A stretch of DNA of 18,308 nt from DASXSB01 sp036506275 (GTDB taxonomy: Bacteria > Methylomirabilota > Methylomirabilia > Rokubacteriales > CSP1-6). Positions within the stretch are counted from its first letter, which is position 1, and each line of letters opens with the position of its first letter. The stretch lies in contig DASXSB010000095.1 of assembly GCA_036506275.1 (NCBI GenBank), positions 1 to 18,308 of the forward strand. Direction: 5' to 3'. Made by a program: the position numbers and the translations under genes. Of this stretch, positions 7,214 through 14,611 are shown piece after piece. The notes under the pieces were generated by a model that searched no databases, was not told where the DNA came from, and was given only the letters and a program-made list of their open reading frames with translations.

Positions 7214-8131
7214 ATGGCCGAGCTCGCGAACGACTTCTCGTGGTCGCGGAGTCGGGACAACGCCTTCCAGGAGTGCAAGCGGAAGTACTTCTACCAGTAC
7301 TATGGCTCCTGGGGCGGCTGGGAAGCGGGCGTCTCCCCCGACATCCGACGGCTCTACATCCTGAAGCAGCTCGCCTCGCGACAGATGTGGGCGGGCCGCG
7401 TCGTCCACGAGGCGATCGAGATGGCGCTCCACGCCTTCCGCAACGACCGCGACATCCCCGTCGAGCCCTTCATCGCCGACGTCATCGAGCGGATGCGCGG
7501 GGAGTGGCGCAGCTCGCGTGCCGGCCACTACCGGGATAGCCCCAAGACGCTCGCGCTCTTCGAGCACGAGTACCGGATCGATCTCAAGCCCGAAGTCTGG
7601 CAAGCCCTGAGCCGGGGCGTCGCCCAGTGCCTGCGGAACTTCTTCCGCTTGCCGCTCCTCGCCACCATTCGCAAAACGCCGCGCGAGCACTGGTCCATCG
7701 AGCACTGGTCGAAGGTCTTCGAGTTCGAGGGCACGCCGGTGTGGATGGCGCCAGACTTCGGTTTCTGGACGGAGGAGGGCCGGCTGGGCCTCGTCGACTG
7801 GAAGACGGGCGGCTCCAATCCCGACGCCACCGCCTTCCAGCTCGGCTGCTACGCGCTCTACGCGCGCGAGGTGCTCGACGTCCCGCCCGCCCGCGTCGAG
7901 CTGTTCGAGGTCAACCTGCGCGAGCCCGAGGTGACGCCCCTCACGTGGGACGAGAGCCGCCTCGAGAGCATCAAGGAGCAGCTCCGCCTCTCGATCCGCT
8001 CCATGAAGGCGTATCTGGCCGATCCCGACACCAACGTCGCCCTCATCGCCGACTTCGAGCGCGCGGAAGATCTGCGCATCTGCCGCTGGTGCAACTTCCG
8101 GGCGGTGTGCCGTCCCGAGCTGTCCGGCTAG
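7214..8131 (+). CDS. PD-(D/E)XK nuclease family protein with Fe-S cysteine signature
   Basis: A 305-residue stand-alone nuclease of the RecB/AddB/Cas4-like PD-(D/E)XK superfamily. Visible motifs are H65 in GRVVHEAIE (motif I), D181 in APDFGF (motif II), D195-W-K197 in LVDWKTG (motif III), and the QxxxY motif at 209-213 (QLGCY). Cysteines C21 and C290-x2-C293-x5-C299 match the four-cysteine cage that holds a 4Fe-4S cluster in AddB, Cas4 and Dna2. No helicase domain is fused, and no cas genes are nearby. The gene is divergent from the tautomerase gene (83-base gap) and convergent with the M24 gene (9-base gap). A role in DNA repair or end processing is inferred from the family. Confidence 0.88.
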   Translation: MAELANDFSWSRSRDNAFQECKRKYFYQYYGSWGGWEAGVSPDIRRLYILKQLASRQMWAGRVVHEAIEMALHAFRNDRDIPVEPFIADVIERMRGEWRSSRAGHYRDSPKTLALFEHEYRIDLKPEVWQALSRGVAQCLRNFFRLPLLATIRKTPREHWSIEHWSKVFEFEGTPVWMAPDFGFWTEEGRLGLVDWKTGGSNPDATAFQLGCYALYAREVLDVPPARVELFEVNLREPEVTPLTWDESRLESIKEQLRLSIRSMKAYLADPDTNVALIADFERAEDLRICRWCNFRAVCRPELSG

Positions 8132-8140
8132 CGCCGGAGA

Positions 8141-9232
8141 TCAGTCGAGCACGACGAGGCCGCGGTGCGAGCGGTTCAGGACCCGCGCCTCGCTTTCCGC
8201 CACCAGCACTGTCGTGTCCCCGCTGATACCGCCCCAGCCCGGCTCGTAGTACGGCGTCTGCAGGCGCAGCACCATCCCCGCTTCGATCTCCGGATGGCGC
8301 CCCGGCGCCAGGGTCGGCGTCTCGTCGCGGTCGAGGCCGATGCCGCCGCCGACGTGGTGGCGCTGGTAGGCGGGAAGCCCCGACGTGCGCACGCCGACCA
8401 TCGTCACGCCGAAGACGTGCGCCGGCGTCACCCGCGGCGCGAGGGCCCGGACGGCCGCCTCCTGGCCTGCGTACAGCGCCTCCGACATCCGCGCCTGGCG
8501 TTCGTCCGGTTCGCCGAGGACGGCGGTGCGCGTGACGGCGCCGTGGTAGCCGTCGAGCAGGCAGCCGACGTCGAAGCGGATCAGCTCTCCCGCACGCAAG
8601 GCGCGGTCGCCCGCGCGCGCGGCCGGGAGCGCGGTGCGCTCGCCCACCGTGACCTCGACGTGCGCGGGCGTGCCGCCGCGCTGCGCGACCTCGCGCGCGA
8701 AGACGGCGGCGGCCTCGCCCTCGGTGACCCCGGCCGCGAGACCCTGGAGCACGGCGTTGAGCGCTTCCTCCGCGATGGCGAGCGCGCGCGCGAGACGGTC
8801 CAGCTCGTACGGACCCTTCACGGCGCGCGCGGCGCCGAAGCGGGCGGCGGCGGGAACGACGCGGCCGTGGCCGAGCGGCTCCGTGAGAATCCGCCAGTCC
8901 ATCGGCGAGAGATCGCCTTCGTCCACACCGATCGTGCCGCTGGCGGTAGTCACGCTCGCGAGCGCGCGCGCGAGGGCGGCGCTGGCGGCTTTCCAGTCCC
9001 CGCGGGGATAGCGGATGACGGCGTCGGCGGTGCCGTCACCGCCGGGCTCGCGCTCCGGAATCACGAGCGCTGTCTTTTCCGCCGCCACCACCGCCAGCAC
9101 GCGCGAGTCGGGCGAGGTGGAAGCGGCGAAGCCCGTCACGTAGCGCACGTTCTCCGGGGTGGTGGCGACGAGGGCGGCGACACCCGCCGCCTCCTGCGCG
9201 AGCGCCAGTCGTTCCGCCTGATGTGGGTACAT
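8141..9232 (-). CDS. M24-family 'pita-bread' protein (Xaa-Pro peptidase/creatinase-like) lacking most metal ligands
   Basis: A 363-residue protein: N-terminal creatinase-type domain (1 to about 135; ENVRYVTGF is typical) followed by an M24 catalytic domain (about 140-363). Aligned by eye to the five metal ligands of methionine/proline aminopeptidases (D, D, H, E, E), it keeps D221 (RFDVG). It has A232 for the second Asp (GYHGAVTRT), G296 for the His (VGGGIGL), Q325 for the first Glu (LRLQTPYY) and D339 for the last Glu (SGDTTVL). It is therefore unlikely to be a dinuclear metallopeptidase. A creatinase- or ectoine-hydrolase-like metal-independent hydrolase is more plausible. It is probably the last gene of the cluster 2 transcript, 11 bases after the SDR gene. 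Confidence 0.88.
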   Translation of the reverse strand: MYPHQAERLALAQEAAGVAALVATTPENVRYVTGFAASTSPDSRVLAVVAAEKTALVIPEREPGGDGTADAVIRYPRGDWKAASAALARALASVTTASGTIGVDEGDLSPMDWRILTEPLGHGRVVPAAARFGAARAVKGPYELDRLARALAIAEEALNAVLQGLAAGVTEGEAAAVFAREVAQRGGTPAHVEVTVGERTALPAARAGDRALRAGELIRFDVGCLLDGYHGAVTRTAVLGEPDERQARMSEALYAGQEAAVRALAPRVTPAHVFGVTMVGVRTSGLPAYQRHHVGGGIGLDRDETPTLAPGRHPEIEAGMVLRLQTPYYEPGWGGISGDTTVLVAESEARVLNRSHRGLVVLD

Positions 9233-9243
9233 CGCTACCCCGC

Positions 9244-9933
9244 TCAGATGGTCACGAGAGCGCCCGAGACGTGACCGGCGCCGTCGCTCAGGAGAAACGC
9301 GATCGCGCTCGCCACGGACTCGACGGGGACCCAGCCCGAGCGGTCGGCGTCGGGCATGGCGGCGCGGTTGGCGGGCGTGTCCATCGTGCTCGGCAGCACC
9401 GCGTTCACGGTGACACCGCGCGCGCGCACTTCGGCGGCGAGCGCTTGCACGAACGCGATCACGCCCGCCTTCGCCACCGTGTAGGCGATGAAGCCGGGCG
9501 CGGGCGGGACCACCGCGCGCGAGGCGACGGCCACCACGCGCCCCCGCCCCGCGCTCGCCATGTGGGGCACCACGGCGCGGGCGGCCGTGAACGTGCTCGT
9601 GAGGTTTATGGCCAGCATGCGATCCCAGGTCTCGCGGTCGGTCTCGAGCAAGCCGCCGCCGGCGAAGCCGCCCACTCCCGCCACGAGCGCGTCCACGCGC
9701 CTGTGCTCACGCTGCACCGCCTCCACGAACGCGTTCATGGCGGCGGGATCCGTGACGTCGGCGTGGCGCGTGAGAAGGCGATCGCCGCCCGCCTGCACGC
9801 GGCCGCGCAGCGCCTTTTCCTCGTGATCGACCACGTAGGGGACGCACACCGTCATGCCGTCGCCGAGCAGACGGAGCACCACCGCCTGCCCGAGAGCGCC
9901 GGTGCCGCCGGTCACGATGGCGACGCCCGTCAT
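9244..9933 (-). CDS. SDR family NAD(P)-dependent oxidoreductase
   Basis: A 229-residue classical short-chain dehydrogenase/reductase. The cofactor motif TGGTGALG is at 8-15, D59 occurs in HADVTD, GVGG (86-89) stands where NNAG normally is, and the catalytic tetrad is N110, S138, Y151 and K155 (YTVAK). All catalytic residues are intact. The C-terminus VSGALVTI is slightly shorter than the usual '..TGqxxxVDGG' ending. The start ATG overlaps the stop of the ParB-like gene by 4 bases (ATGA), indicating translational coupling. Substrate is unknown. Confidence 0.93.
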   Translation of the reverse strand: MTGVAIVTGGTGALGQAVVLRLLGDGMTVCVPYVVDHEEKALRGRVQAGGDRLLTRHADVTDPAAMNAFVEAVQREHRRVDALVAGVGGFAGGGLLETDRETWDRMLAINLTSTFTAARAVVPHMASAGRGRVVAVASRAVVPPAPGFIAYTVAKAGVIAFVQALAAEVRARGVTVNAVLPSTMDTPANRAAMPDADRSGWVPVESVASAIAFLLSDGAGHVSGALVTI

Positions 9934-10835
9934 TCCGCGGGAGCGGCCATGATGGCGGTCCGCTGGATCTCGTCGTAGCGGACCTTGGCGACGTCGAAGT
10001 CGTCGAGGTTCTCGCGGAGCTTCTTGAACGTCTGGTCGAAGGACGGCAGCGTCTTGCGGGCGCGGCTGAGGGGCGTGGCGCGGGCAAGGACGTAGTTCTT
10101 CACGTAGGGGTGATTGATGCCGCGCTTCTTGATCTTGGCCACCACGGTGGCGAGGACGGCGTCCGCCTCCCGCACGAGCGCGGCGCGTTCCTCGCGCTCC
10201 TCGAGACCCTTGCGCAGCGACGATTTCAAGAACTTGTCGACGCGGCGGACGATCGGCGCGAAGGCGCCCCCCGCGAAGCGCTTGTTCTCCTCGTAGAGGA
10301 GACCGAGCGTGATGAAGTGGGCCGACTCGAACTGGCGCGCCCAGTCTTCTTCCGTGCTCGTGGGCTGCTGCTCCACGAGGCCGCGGTACATCCGGATGAC
10401 CTCCAGCGCTTTCTCTTTCAGGTTGTGCGCCTTCTCGGTGTTGAGCGGCAGCACCTCGAACGCCACCTCCGGCTCCACCATGAGGATGACCGGCACCCAG
10501 TCCGCCTTGAGCTTCTCCAGCGCCACCCGCCGATGGTTGCCGTTGGGCGTCCAGTACACGCCGGGGCGCGGAGAGACGGCGACGATGGGATCGACGAAGC
10601 GATCGAGACGCTTCACCGCCTCCGTGAGACGCTTGACGTGGGTGGGGGAGACGTCGCGCTGGTACGGACTGGCCTCCACGCGCTCGGGCGGGAGGAGACA
10701 GAAGACCTGCCAGTGATCGCCCACGGGCTCCTGGTAGACGGCGAGGACGTGGCCGCCGTCGCGCTCGACCTGGGCGGCCAGCGCCGTGGCCGCCGCCGAT
10801 GGCGCGCGCTCGGGAAAGACGCTCCAGGTCGCCAT
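9930..10835 (-). CDS. ParB/Srx-domain (ParB N-terminal-like) protein
   Basis: A 301-residue protein. Residues about 47-120 resemble a ParB N-terminal/sulfiredoxin-like fold: PPERVEASPYQRDVSPTHVKRL, then DPIVAVSPRPGVYWTPNGNHRRVALEKL. NGNHRR (98-103) corresponds to the GERR-type nucleotide-binding loop of ParB. The rest is helical and charged (SSLRKGLEEREERA; KIKKRGI), and I see no clear ParB HTH or dimerisation domain. It is unlikely to be the housekeeping ParB: there is no ParA and no obvious parS, and the gene sits between livM and an SDR gene, 3 bases from the former. A DNA-linked or nucleotide-binding role is possible. Function unknown. Confidence 0.8.
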   Translation of the reverse strand: MATWSVFPERAPSAAATALAAQVERDGGHVLAVYQEPVGDHWQVFCLLPPERVEASPYQRDVSPTHVKRLTEAVKRLDRFVDPIVAVSPRPGVYWTPNGNHRRVALEKLKADWVPVILMVEPEVAFEVLPLNTEKAHNLKEKALEVIRMYRGLVEQQPTSTEEDWARQFESAHFITLGLLYEENKRFAGGAFAPIVRRVDKFLKSSLRKGLEEREERAALVREADAVLATVVAKIKKRGINHPYVKNYVLARATPLSRARKTLPSFDQTFKKLRENLDDFDVAKVRYDEIQRTAIMAAPAE

Positions 10836-10838
10836 TGG

Positions 10839-11831
10839 TCAGGCGGCGGCCGCCACCGGCCGCGGGTGGCGCCGGCGGACGGCGTCACGGAGCGAGCCGT
10901 AGATGCCGGCGGGGAGGAAGATGATGAAGATCATCAGGAGCAGACCGTAGATCGTTTCCGCCATCCCGATCAAGCGGAGGCCGAAGAAGATCCGGAGGTA
11001 CTCGGCGAGCGCGATCGTGAGCGCGGTCCCCACCGCGGGGCCGAGCAGCGAGTACATGCCGCCCAGCACCACCGCGAACACGATGCGGAGCGACACCCCG
11101 ATGCCGGCCAGCGTGTCCGGGTTCACGTACGTGATGTACTGCGCATAGGCGACGCCGCCGAGGGCGGTGAGGACGGCGGAGAGCACGGTGATGCCGACCT
11201 TGAAGCGGGTCACGTGAATTCCCACCGACGCGGCCGCCGTCTCATCTTCGCCGATAGCCTCCATCGCGGACCGCACCATGCTGCGGTCGATGCGATCCCA
11301 GATCCAGAGACCTCCCAGCCAGAGCGCGAGCACGCCGTAGTAGAACACACGCTTGTCCGCGAACTGGAGGGCGAGCAGGCTGCCGTCCCCGGCCGGGCGC
11401 ACGGTGAGGCCGAGCGATCCGCCCGTCCAGTCGCGCTCCGCGATGATGAGCAGCCGAACCACCTCGCCCACGGCGAGGGTCACGAGCCCGAAGTAGTGTC
11501 CGACGACCCGGAAGCGCGAGACGGGATACGCGACCACGACCGCGAACGCTCCTGCCAGCGCCATCGCCACCACGGCCCCGAGCCAGGGCGTGATGCCGTA
11601 CACGTTCCAGAGCAGCGTCGACGTGTAGGCGCCGAGGCCGAGGAAGGCGCCGTGGCCGAGGGAGACGAGGCCGAAGCGTCCCATCAAGGACCACGCGCTT
11701 CCGATGAAGGACCACACGAGGATCTGGATGAGCACGTGGAGCACGTAGGCGTGCATCCCGCCCATCGGCACCAGGGGGACGGCGGCGAGAGCGACGAGGA
11801 AGACGAGCGCGAGGCCGCGGCGCACCGTCAT
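10839..11831 (-). CDS. livM: Branched-chain amino acid-type ABC transporter permease LivM (cluster 2)
   Basis: A 330-residue permease. Hallmarks: GRFGLVSLGHGAFLGLGAYT (about 51-70), the periplasmic DWTGGSLGL loop, the coupling loop IGEDETAAASVGIHV, and the C-terminal VVLGGMYSLLGPAVG and FLPAGIYG segments. The ATG at 11829-11831 overlaps the livH stop by 4 bases (ATGA). The reading frame is open further upstream, but only as a shadow of livH. The distance to the ParB-like gene is three bases. It forms a heterodimer with the cluster 2 LivH. Confidence 0.95.
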   Translation of the reverse strand: MTVRRGLALVFLVALAAVPLVPMGGMHAYVLHVLIQILVWSFIGSAWSLMGRFGLVSLGHGAFLGLGAYTSTLLWNVYGITPWLGAVVAMALAGAFAVVVAYPVSRFRVVGHYFGLVTLAVGEVVRLLIIAERDWTGGSLGLTVRPAGDGSLLALQFADKRVFYYGVLALWLGGLWIWDRIDRSMVRSAMEAIGEDETAAASVGIHVTRFKVGITVLSAVLTALGGVAYAQYITYVNPDTLAGIGVSLRIVFAVVLGGMYSLLGPAVGTALTIALAEYLRIFFGLRLIGMAETIYGLLLMIFIIFLPAGIYGSLRDAVRRRHPRPVAAAA

Positions 11832-12697
11832 TCCCGACGCGCGCCGAGGATGCCGGCGGGGCGCACGAACATCATCACGATGAACACCACGAAAGCGATC
11901 ACGTACCCCATCTCGGTGGACATGATGACGCCGCCCACCGAGATGATCTCGCTCATCACGAACGACGCCACGAAGGCGCCCACCATGTTCCCGAGCCCAC
12001 CCAGCACGCAGATCATGAAGGTGAGGGGACCGAACTGGGCGCCGAAGAACGGGTGCACGGAGTACTGCATGCTCAGCAGAGTGGCGGCGAGGCCGGCCAT
12101 GGCGCCGCCCACCGCCGAGGTCATTAGATATACGCGCTGCGGACTCGCCCCCATGAGCGACATCGCTTCGCGGTCTTGGGACACGGCGCGGATGGCGGTG
12201 CCCATGTAGGTACGGGTGAGGAAGAGGTAGAGGCCGAGCATGGCCAGGATAGAGATGGCGAAGGGGATGAGGCGCGTGGCGGGGAGGAAGATGCCGGCCA
12301 TCTCGTAGCTGGGCAGCGACAGTCGCACCGATTTGTGATCGGTGGACCACAGGAACGTCGCGAAGGACTGGAGAAAGAAGAGGAGACCGCCGGTGGCGAG
12401 GAGCTGGTTCACGGGCGGGGTGCCAAGGATGGGCGTGATGACGAGAAGGTGCACCGCGAGCCCGAGCAAGGCGCCGGCGCCGACGCTCACGAGGCCCGCC
12501 AACGCCAGCGGCCAGCCGTGGACGGTGACGAGGAAATAGACGGCGTACATGCAGAGCATGACGAGGTCGACGTACGCGATCCACACGATGTCGATGACGC
12601 CGAAGATCAGGTTGAGGCCGAGGGCGAGGAGGGCGAGCACCCCGCCGAGCAGGATGCCGTTGATGGCCGCCTCCAGGAGGAAGATGGGATCGATCAC
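11828..12697 (-). CDS. livH: Branched-chain amino acid-type ABC transporter permease LivH (cluster 2), atypical hallmark motif
   Basis: A 289-residue permease with the LivH profile (LGLNLIFGVIDIV at 26-38; QDREAMSLMGASPQRV coupling loop; TFMICVLGGLGNMVGAF near the C-terminus). The conserved NFAHG found in cluster 1 LivH is replaced by WIAYV (39-43), so the sequence reads VIDIVWIAYVDLVML. This is an unusual change at the best-conserved spot of the family. The start is GTG at 12695-12697, overlapping the livF stop by four bases (GTGA). The gene order G-F-H-M differs from cluster 1. Confidence 0.93.
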   Translation of the reverse strand: MIDPIFLLEAAINGILLGGVLALLALGLNLIFGVIDIVWIAYVDLVMLCMYAVYFLVTVHGWPLALAGLVSVGAGALLGLAVHLLVITPILGTPPVNQLLATGGLLFFLQSFATFLWSTDHKSVRLSLPSYEMAGIFLPATRLIPFAISILAMLGLYLFLTRTYMGTAIRAVSQDREAMSLMGASPQRVYLMTSAVGGAMAGLAATLLSMQYSVHPFFGAQFGPLTFMICVLGGLGNMVGAFVASFVMSEIISVGGVIMSTEMGYVIAFVVFIVMMFVRPAGILGARRE

Positions 12698-13398
12698 AGG
12701 CCGACGTATGCCTTGCGCACGAAGTCCTGATCGCCGAGCGCGTCCGCGCGCCCTTCGATCTTGATCCGCCCCACCTCCAGAAGGTAGGCGCGATCCACCA
12801 GCTTCAGCACCTGACGCACGTTCTGCTCCACCACCAGGATCGTGTAGCCCTCCTCGCGCACGCGGCGGATGAGGTCGAAGAGCCGCAGCACCATCACGGG
12901 GGCGAGGCCCATCGACGGCTCGTCGAGGAGGATCAGCCGCGGCTGCGACATCAGCGCGCGCCCCACCGCCAGCATCTGCTGCTCGCCCCCGGAGAGGCTG
13001 CCCGCGCGCTGGGTCCGTCGCTCCGCCAGTACGGGGAAGAGGCCGAACACGCGCTCGAGGCTCGCCGCGAAGGCGCGGCGGGCGGCGGGCAGGAACGCTC
13101 CCATCTTCAGATTCTCGGCCACGGTGAGAGCGGGGAAGAGGCGCCGCCCTTCCGGCACGTGCGCGATGCCGTGGGCCACGATCTCGTGCGGCGGGCGTCC
13201 GGTGAGGCTCACGCCCTCGAAGACGAGATCGCCGGCGCGGGGTCGCACGAGCCCCGAGATCACCCGCATGAGCGTCGTCTTCCCGGCCCCATTCGGTCCC
13301 ACCACCGCCACCGCTTCCCCGGCATCGACGCGCAGGCTCACGTCCCAGAGGGCGGTGAATTGACCGTAGCCGGCGGTGACGGCTCGGAGCTCGAGCAT
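12694..13398 (-). CDS. livF: Branched-chain amino acid-type ABC transporter ATPase LivF (cluster 2)
   Basis: A 234-residue ATPase. Walker A GPNGAGKT is at 34-41, signature LSGGEQ at 135-140, Walker B LILLDE at 155-160, and VEQN at 190-193 replaces the usual H-loop histidine, as is normal for LivF. All catalytic elements are intact. The ATG (MLELRAVTAGYG) at 13396-13398 shares one base with the livG stop (TGATG). The upstream open frame is only a livG shadow. It pairs with the cluster 2 LivG. Confidence 0.95.
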   Translation of the reverse strand: MLELRAVTAGYGQFTALWDVSLRVDAGEAVAVVGPNGAGKTTLMRVISGLVRPRAGDLVFEGVSLTGRPPHEIVAHGIAHVPEGRRLFPALTVAENLKMGAFLPAARRAFAASLERVFGLFPVLAERRTQRAGSLSGGEQQMLAVGRALMSQPRLILLDEPSMGLAPVMVLRLFDLIRRVREEGYTILVVEQNVRQVLKLVDRAYLLEVGRIKIEGRADALGDQDFVRKAYVGL

Positions 13399-14141
13399 CA
13401 GGCGAGGACGATCTTCTCGCCGAGGTATGCTTCGACCACGCGCGGATCCTCGGCCACGGCCAGGGGAGGGCCTTCCGCGATCTTCTCGCCGTGGTCCAGC
13501 ACCACCACGCGGTCGACCACCCGCATGAGGGTGGCCATGATGTGCTCCACCCACACGATCGCGATGCCGAGCTCGGCGCGGATGCGGCGCAGGAGTTCGA
13601 CGGCGCCGCTCATCTCGGTCGGATCGAGTCCGCCCAGGCTCTCGTCGGCGAGCAGGAGCTTCGGATCGGTGGCGAGCGCGCGGGCGAGCTCGAGCTTCTT
13701 GAGACCGCCGGCGCCGAGCAACGCCGGCGACGCGTCGGCAGCAGTGGGCAGCCCCACCAGCTTGAGCACTTCGCGTGCGCGTGCCTGCGCCTCCGCTCCC
13801 GAGCGGCGGACGCCGCCGTAATGAGCGGCCACCGCCACGTTCTCGAGGATCGAAAGTTTCCGGAACGGCCGCGGGATCTGGAAGGTACGCGCGAGCCCGC
13901 GGTGGCAGACGGCATCCGGCGTGAGACCGCCGATCTCCTCTCCGCGGAATCGGACGGAGCCGCTCGTCGATGTGAGCGTGCCCGAGATGCAGTTGAAGCA
14001 CGTGGTCTTCCCGGATCCGTTCGGCCCGATCAACCCGAGGATCTCACCCGCCTCCACGCCGAACGACACGTCGTTCAGCGCCACGAATCCGCCGAACTGC
14101 TTCGTCAACCCCGACACCGAGAGCAAGGTCCCCGCGGTCAT
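13398..14141 (-). CDS. livG: Branched-chain amino acid-type ABC transporter ATPase LivG (cluster 2), divergent signature motif
   Basis: A 247-residue ATPase. Walker A GPNGSGKT is at 39-46, the Q-loop is Q88 (ARTFQIPRPF), Walker B LLLADES is at 162-168, and H200 is the H-loop (VWVEHIM). The signature position reads LLGAGGLKKLELARAL instead of the LSYGQ/LSHGNQ-type sequence seen in cluster 1. This is unusual for an ATPase, though LivG-LivF pairs may tolerate one degenerate site. The ATG at 14139-14141 (MTAGTLLSVSG) is chosen because homology starts there; an ATG at 14183 would overlap fosX. The Shine-Dalgarno is weak. The gene lies 28 bases after fosX. Its 5' end is duplicated as a relic at 14612-14677. 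Confidence 0.93.
   Translation of the reverse strand: MTAGTLLSVSGLTKQFGGFVALNDVSFGVEAGEILGLIGPNGSGKTTCFNCISGTLTSTSGSVRFRGEEIGGLTPDAVCHRGLARTFQIPRPFRKLSILENVAVAAHYGGVRRSGAEAQARAREVLKLVGLPTAADASPALLGAGGLKKLELARALATDPKLLLADESLGGLDPTEMSGAVELLRRIRAELGIAIVWVEHIMATLMRVVDRVVVLDHGEKIAEGPPLAVAEDPRVVEAYLGEKIVLA
14061..14126 (-). repeat. livG 5' segment, copy A of imperfect direct repeat flanking fosX
   Basis: This segment encodes residues 6-27 of the cluster 2 LivG. It matches 14612-14677 in the same orientation at 55 of 66 positions with no gaps by hand count. The two copies lie on either side of the fosX gene. Confidence 0.85.
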
Positions 14142-14169
14142 GACGCGCGACGAGGCGGCTTGGGCGCGA

Positions 14170-14574
14170 TCACGTGCGAGCATACCGGGCCAGCCGCTGC
14201 TCGAGCGTGCCCGTGTGCAACTCGAAGAGATGGTTGTCGTAGTCGTAGAAGTAAAGCGATCGCCCCTCACCCTCTACGCGGGGGCGTGGTGGTCTCAACT
14301 CGAGGCCGAGCTCGCGCACGCGGTCCACGTAGCCGTCCAGCTCGGTCTCCGGCACTTTGAAGGCGACGTGGCCATACGATCGTTCCGGCAGCTTCTTGCC
14401 CTCCATGATGGCGACCCACACTCCGCCCACCACGAAGAACTTCTCGCGCGAAATGGAGAACGTGCTGTCACCGCTGGAATACACCTCGCGGGCGTCGAGG
14501 ATCCGCTGCAGCAGCTCCGCCGTCCTGTCCAGGTCTTCGACGACGAGCGTGATGTGACTCAACCCCTCGATCAT
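14170..14574 (-). CDS. fosX: FosX-type fosfomycin hydrolase (VOC/glyoxalase superfamily)
   Basis: A 134-residue protein of the vicinal-oxygen-chelate superfamily. It matches the FosX pattern I know from Listeria throughout: SHITL at 6-10, VYSSGDSTFS (31-40), EKFFVVGGVWVAIMEG, RPRVEGEGRS, and YDYDNHLFELHTGTLEQRL. The three Mn(II) ligands of FosX are present at the expected numbers (H7, H69, E118), and the general base of the hydrolase is E44. Length is also as expected. FosX adds water to the epoxide of fosfomycin, inactivating it in the cytoplasm. The ATG at 14572-14574 follows AGGAGGTT at good spacing. It is the first gene upstream of livG (28-base gap). A related epoxide hydrolase with another substrate is possible. 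Confidence 0.9.
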   Translation of the reverse strand: MIEGLSHITLVVEDLDRTAELLQRILDAREVYSSGDSTFSISREKFFVVGGVWVAIMEGKKLPERSYGHVAFKVPETELDGYVDRVRELGLELRPPRPRVEGEGRSLYFYDYDNHLFELHTGTLEQRLARYART

Positions 14575-14580
14575 CGGGTC

Positions 14581-14588
14581 AACCTCCT
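14581..14588 (-). promoter_or_regulatory. Shine-Dalgarno for fosX
   Basis: The minus strand reads AGGAGGTT six bases before the ATG at 14574. This fixes the start of fosX and indicates good translation. Confidence 0.75.
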
Positions 14589-14611
14589 GCGACTCGAACG
14601 ACCAACGCGGC

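Noticed and set aside
10110..12209. Plus-strand open frame of 699 codons opposite the ParB-like gene, livM and livH
   Set aside because: Its product is rich in H, R, E, D and G with no recognisable domain, as expected for the antisense of high-GC coding DNA. The minus-strand genes beneath it have clear family homology.
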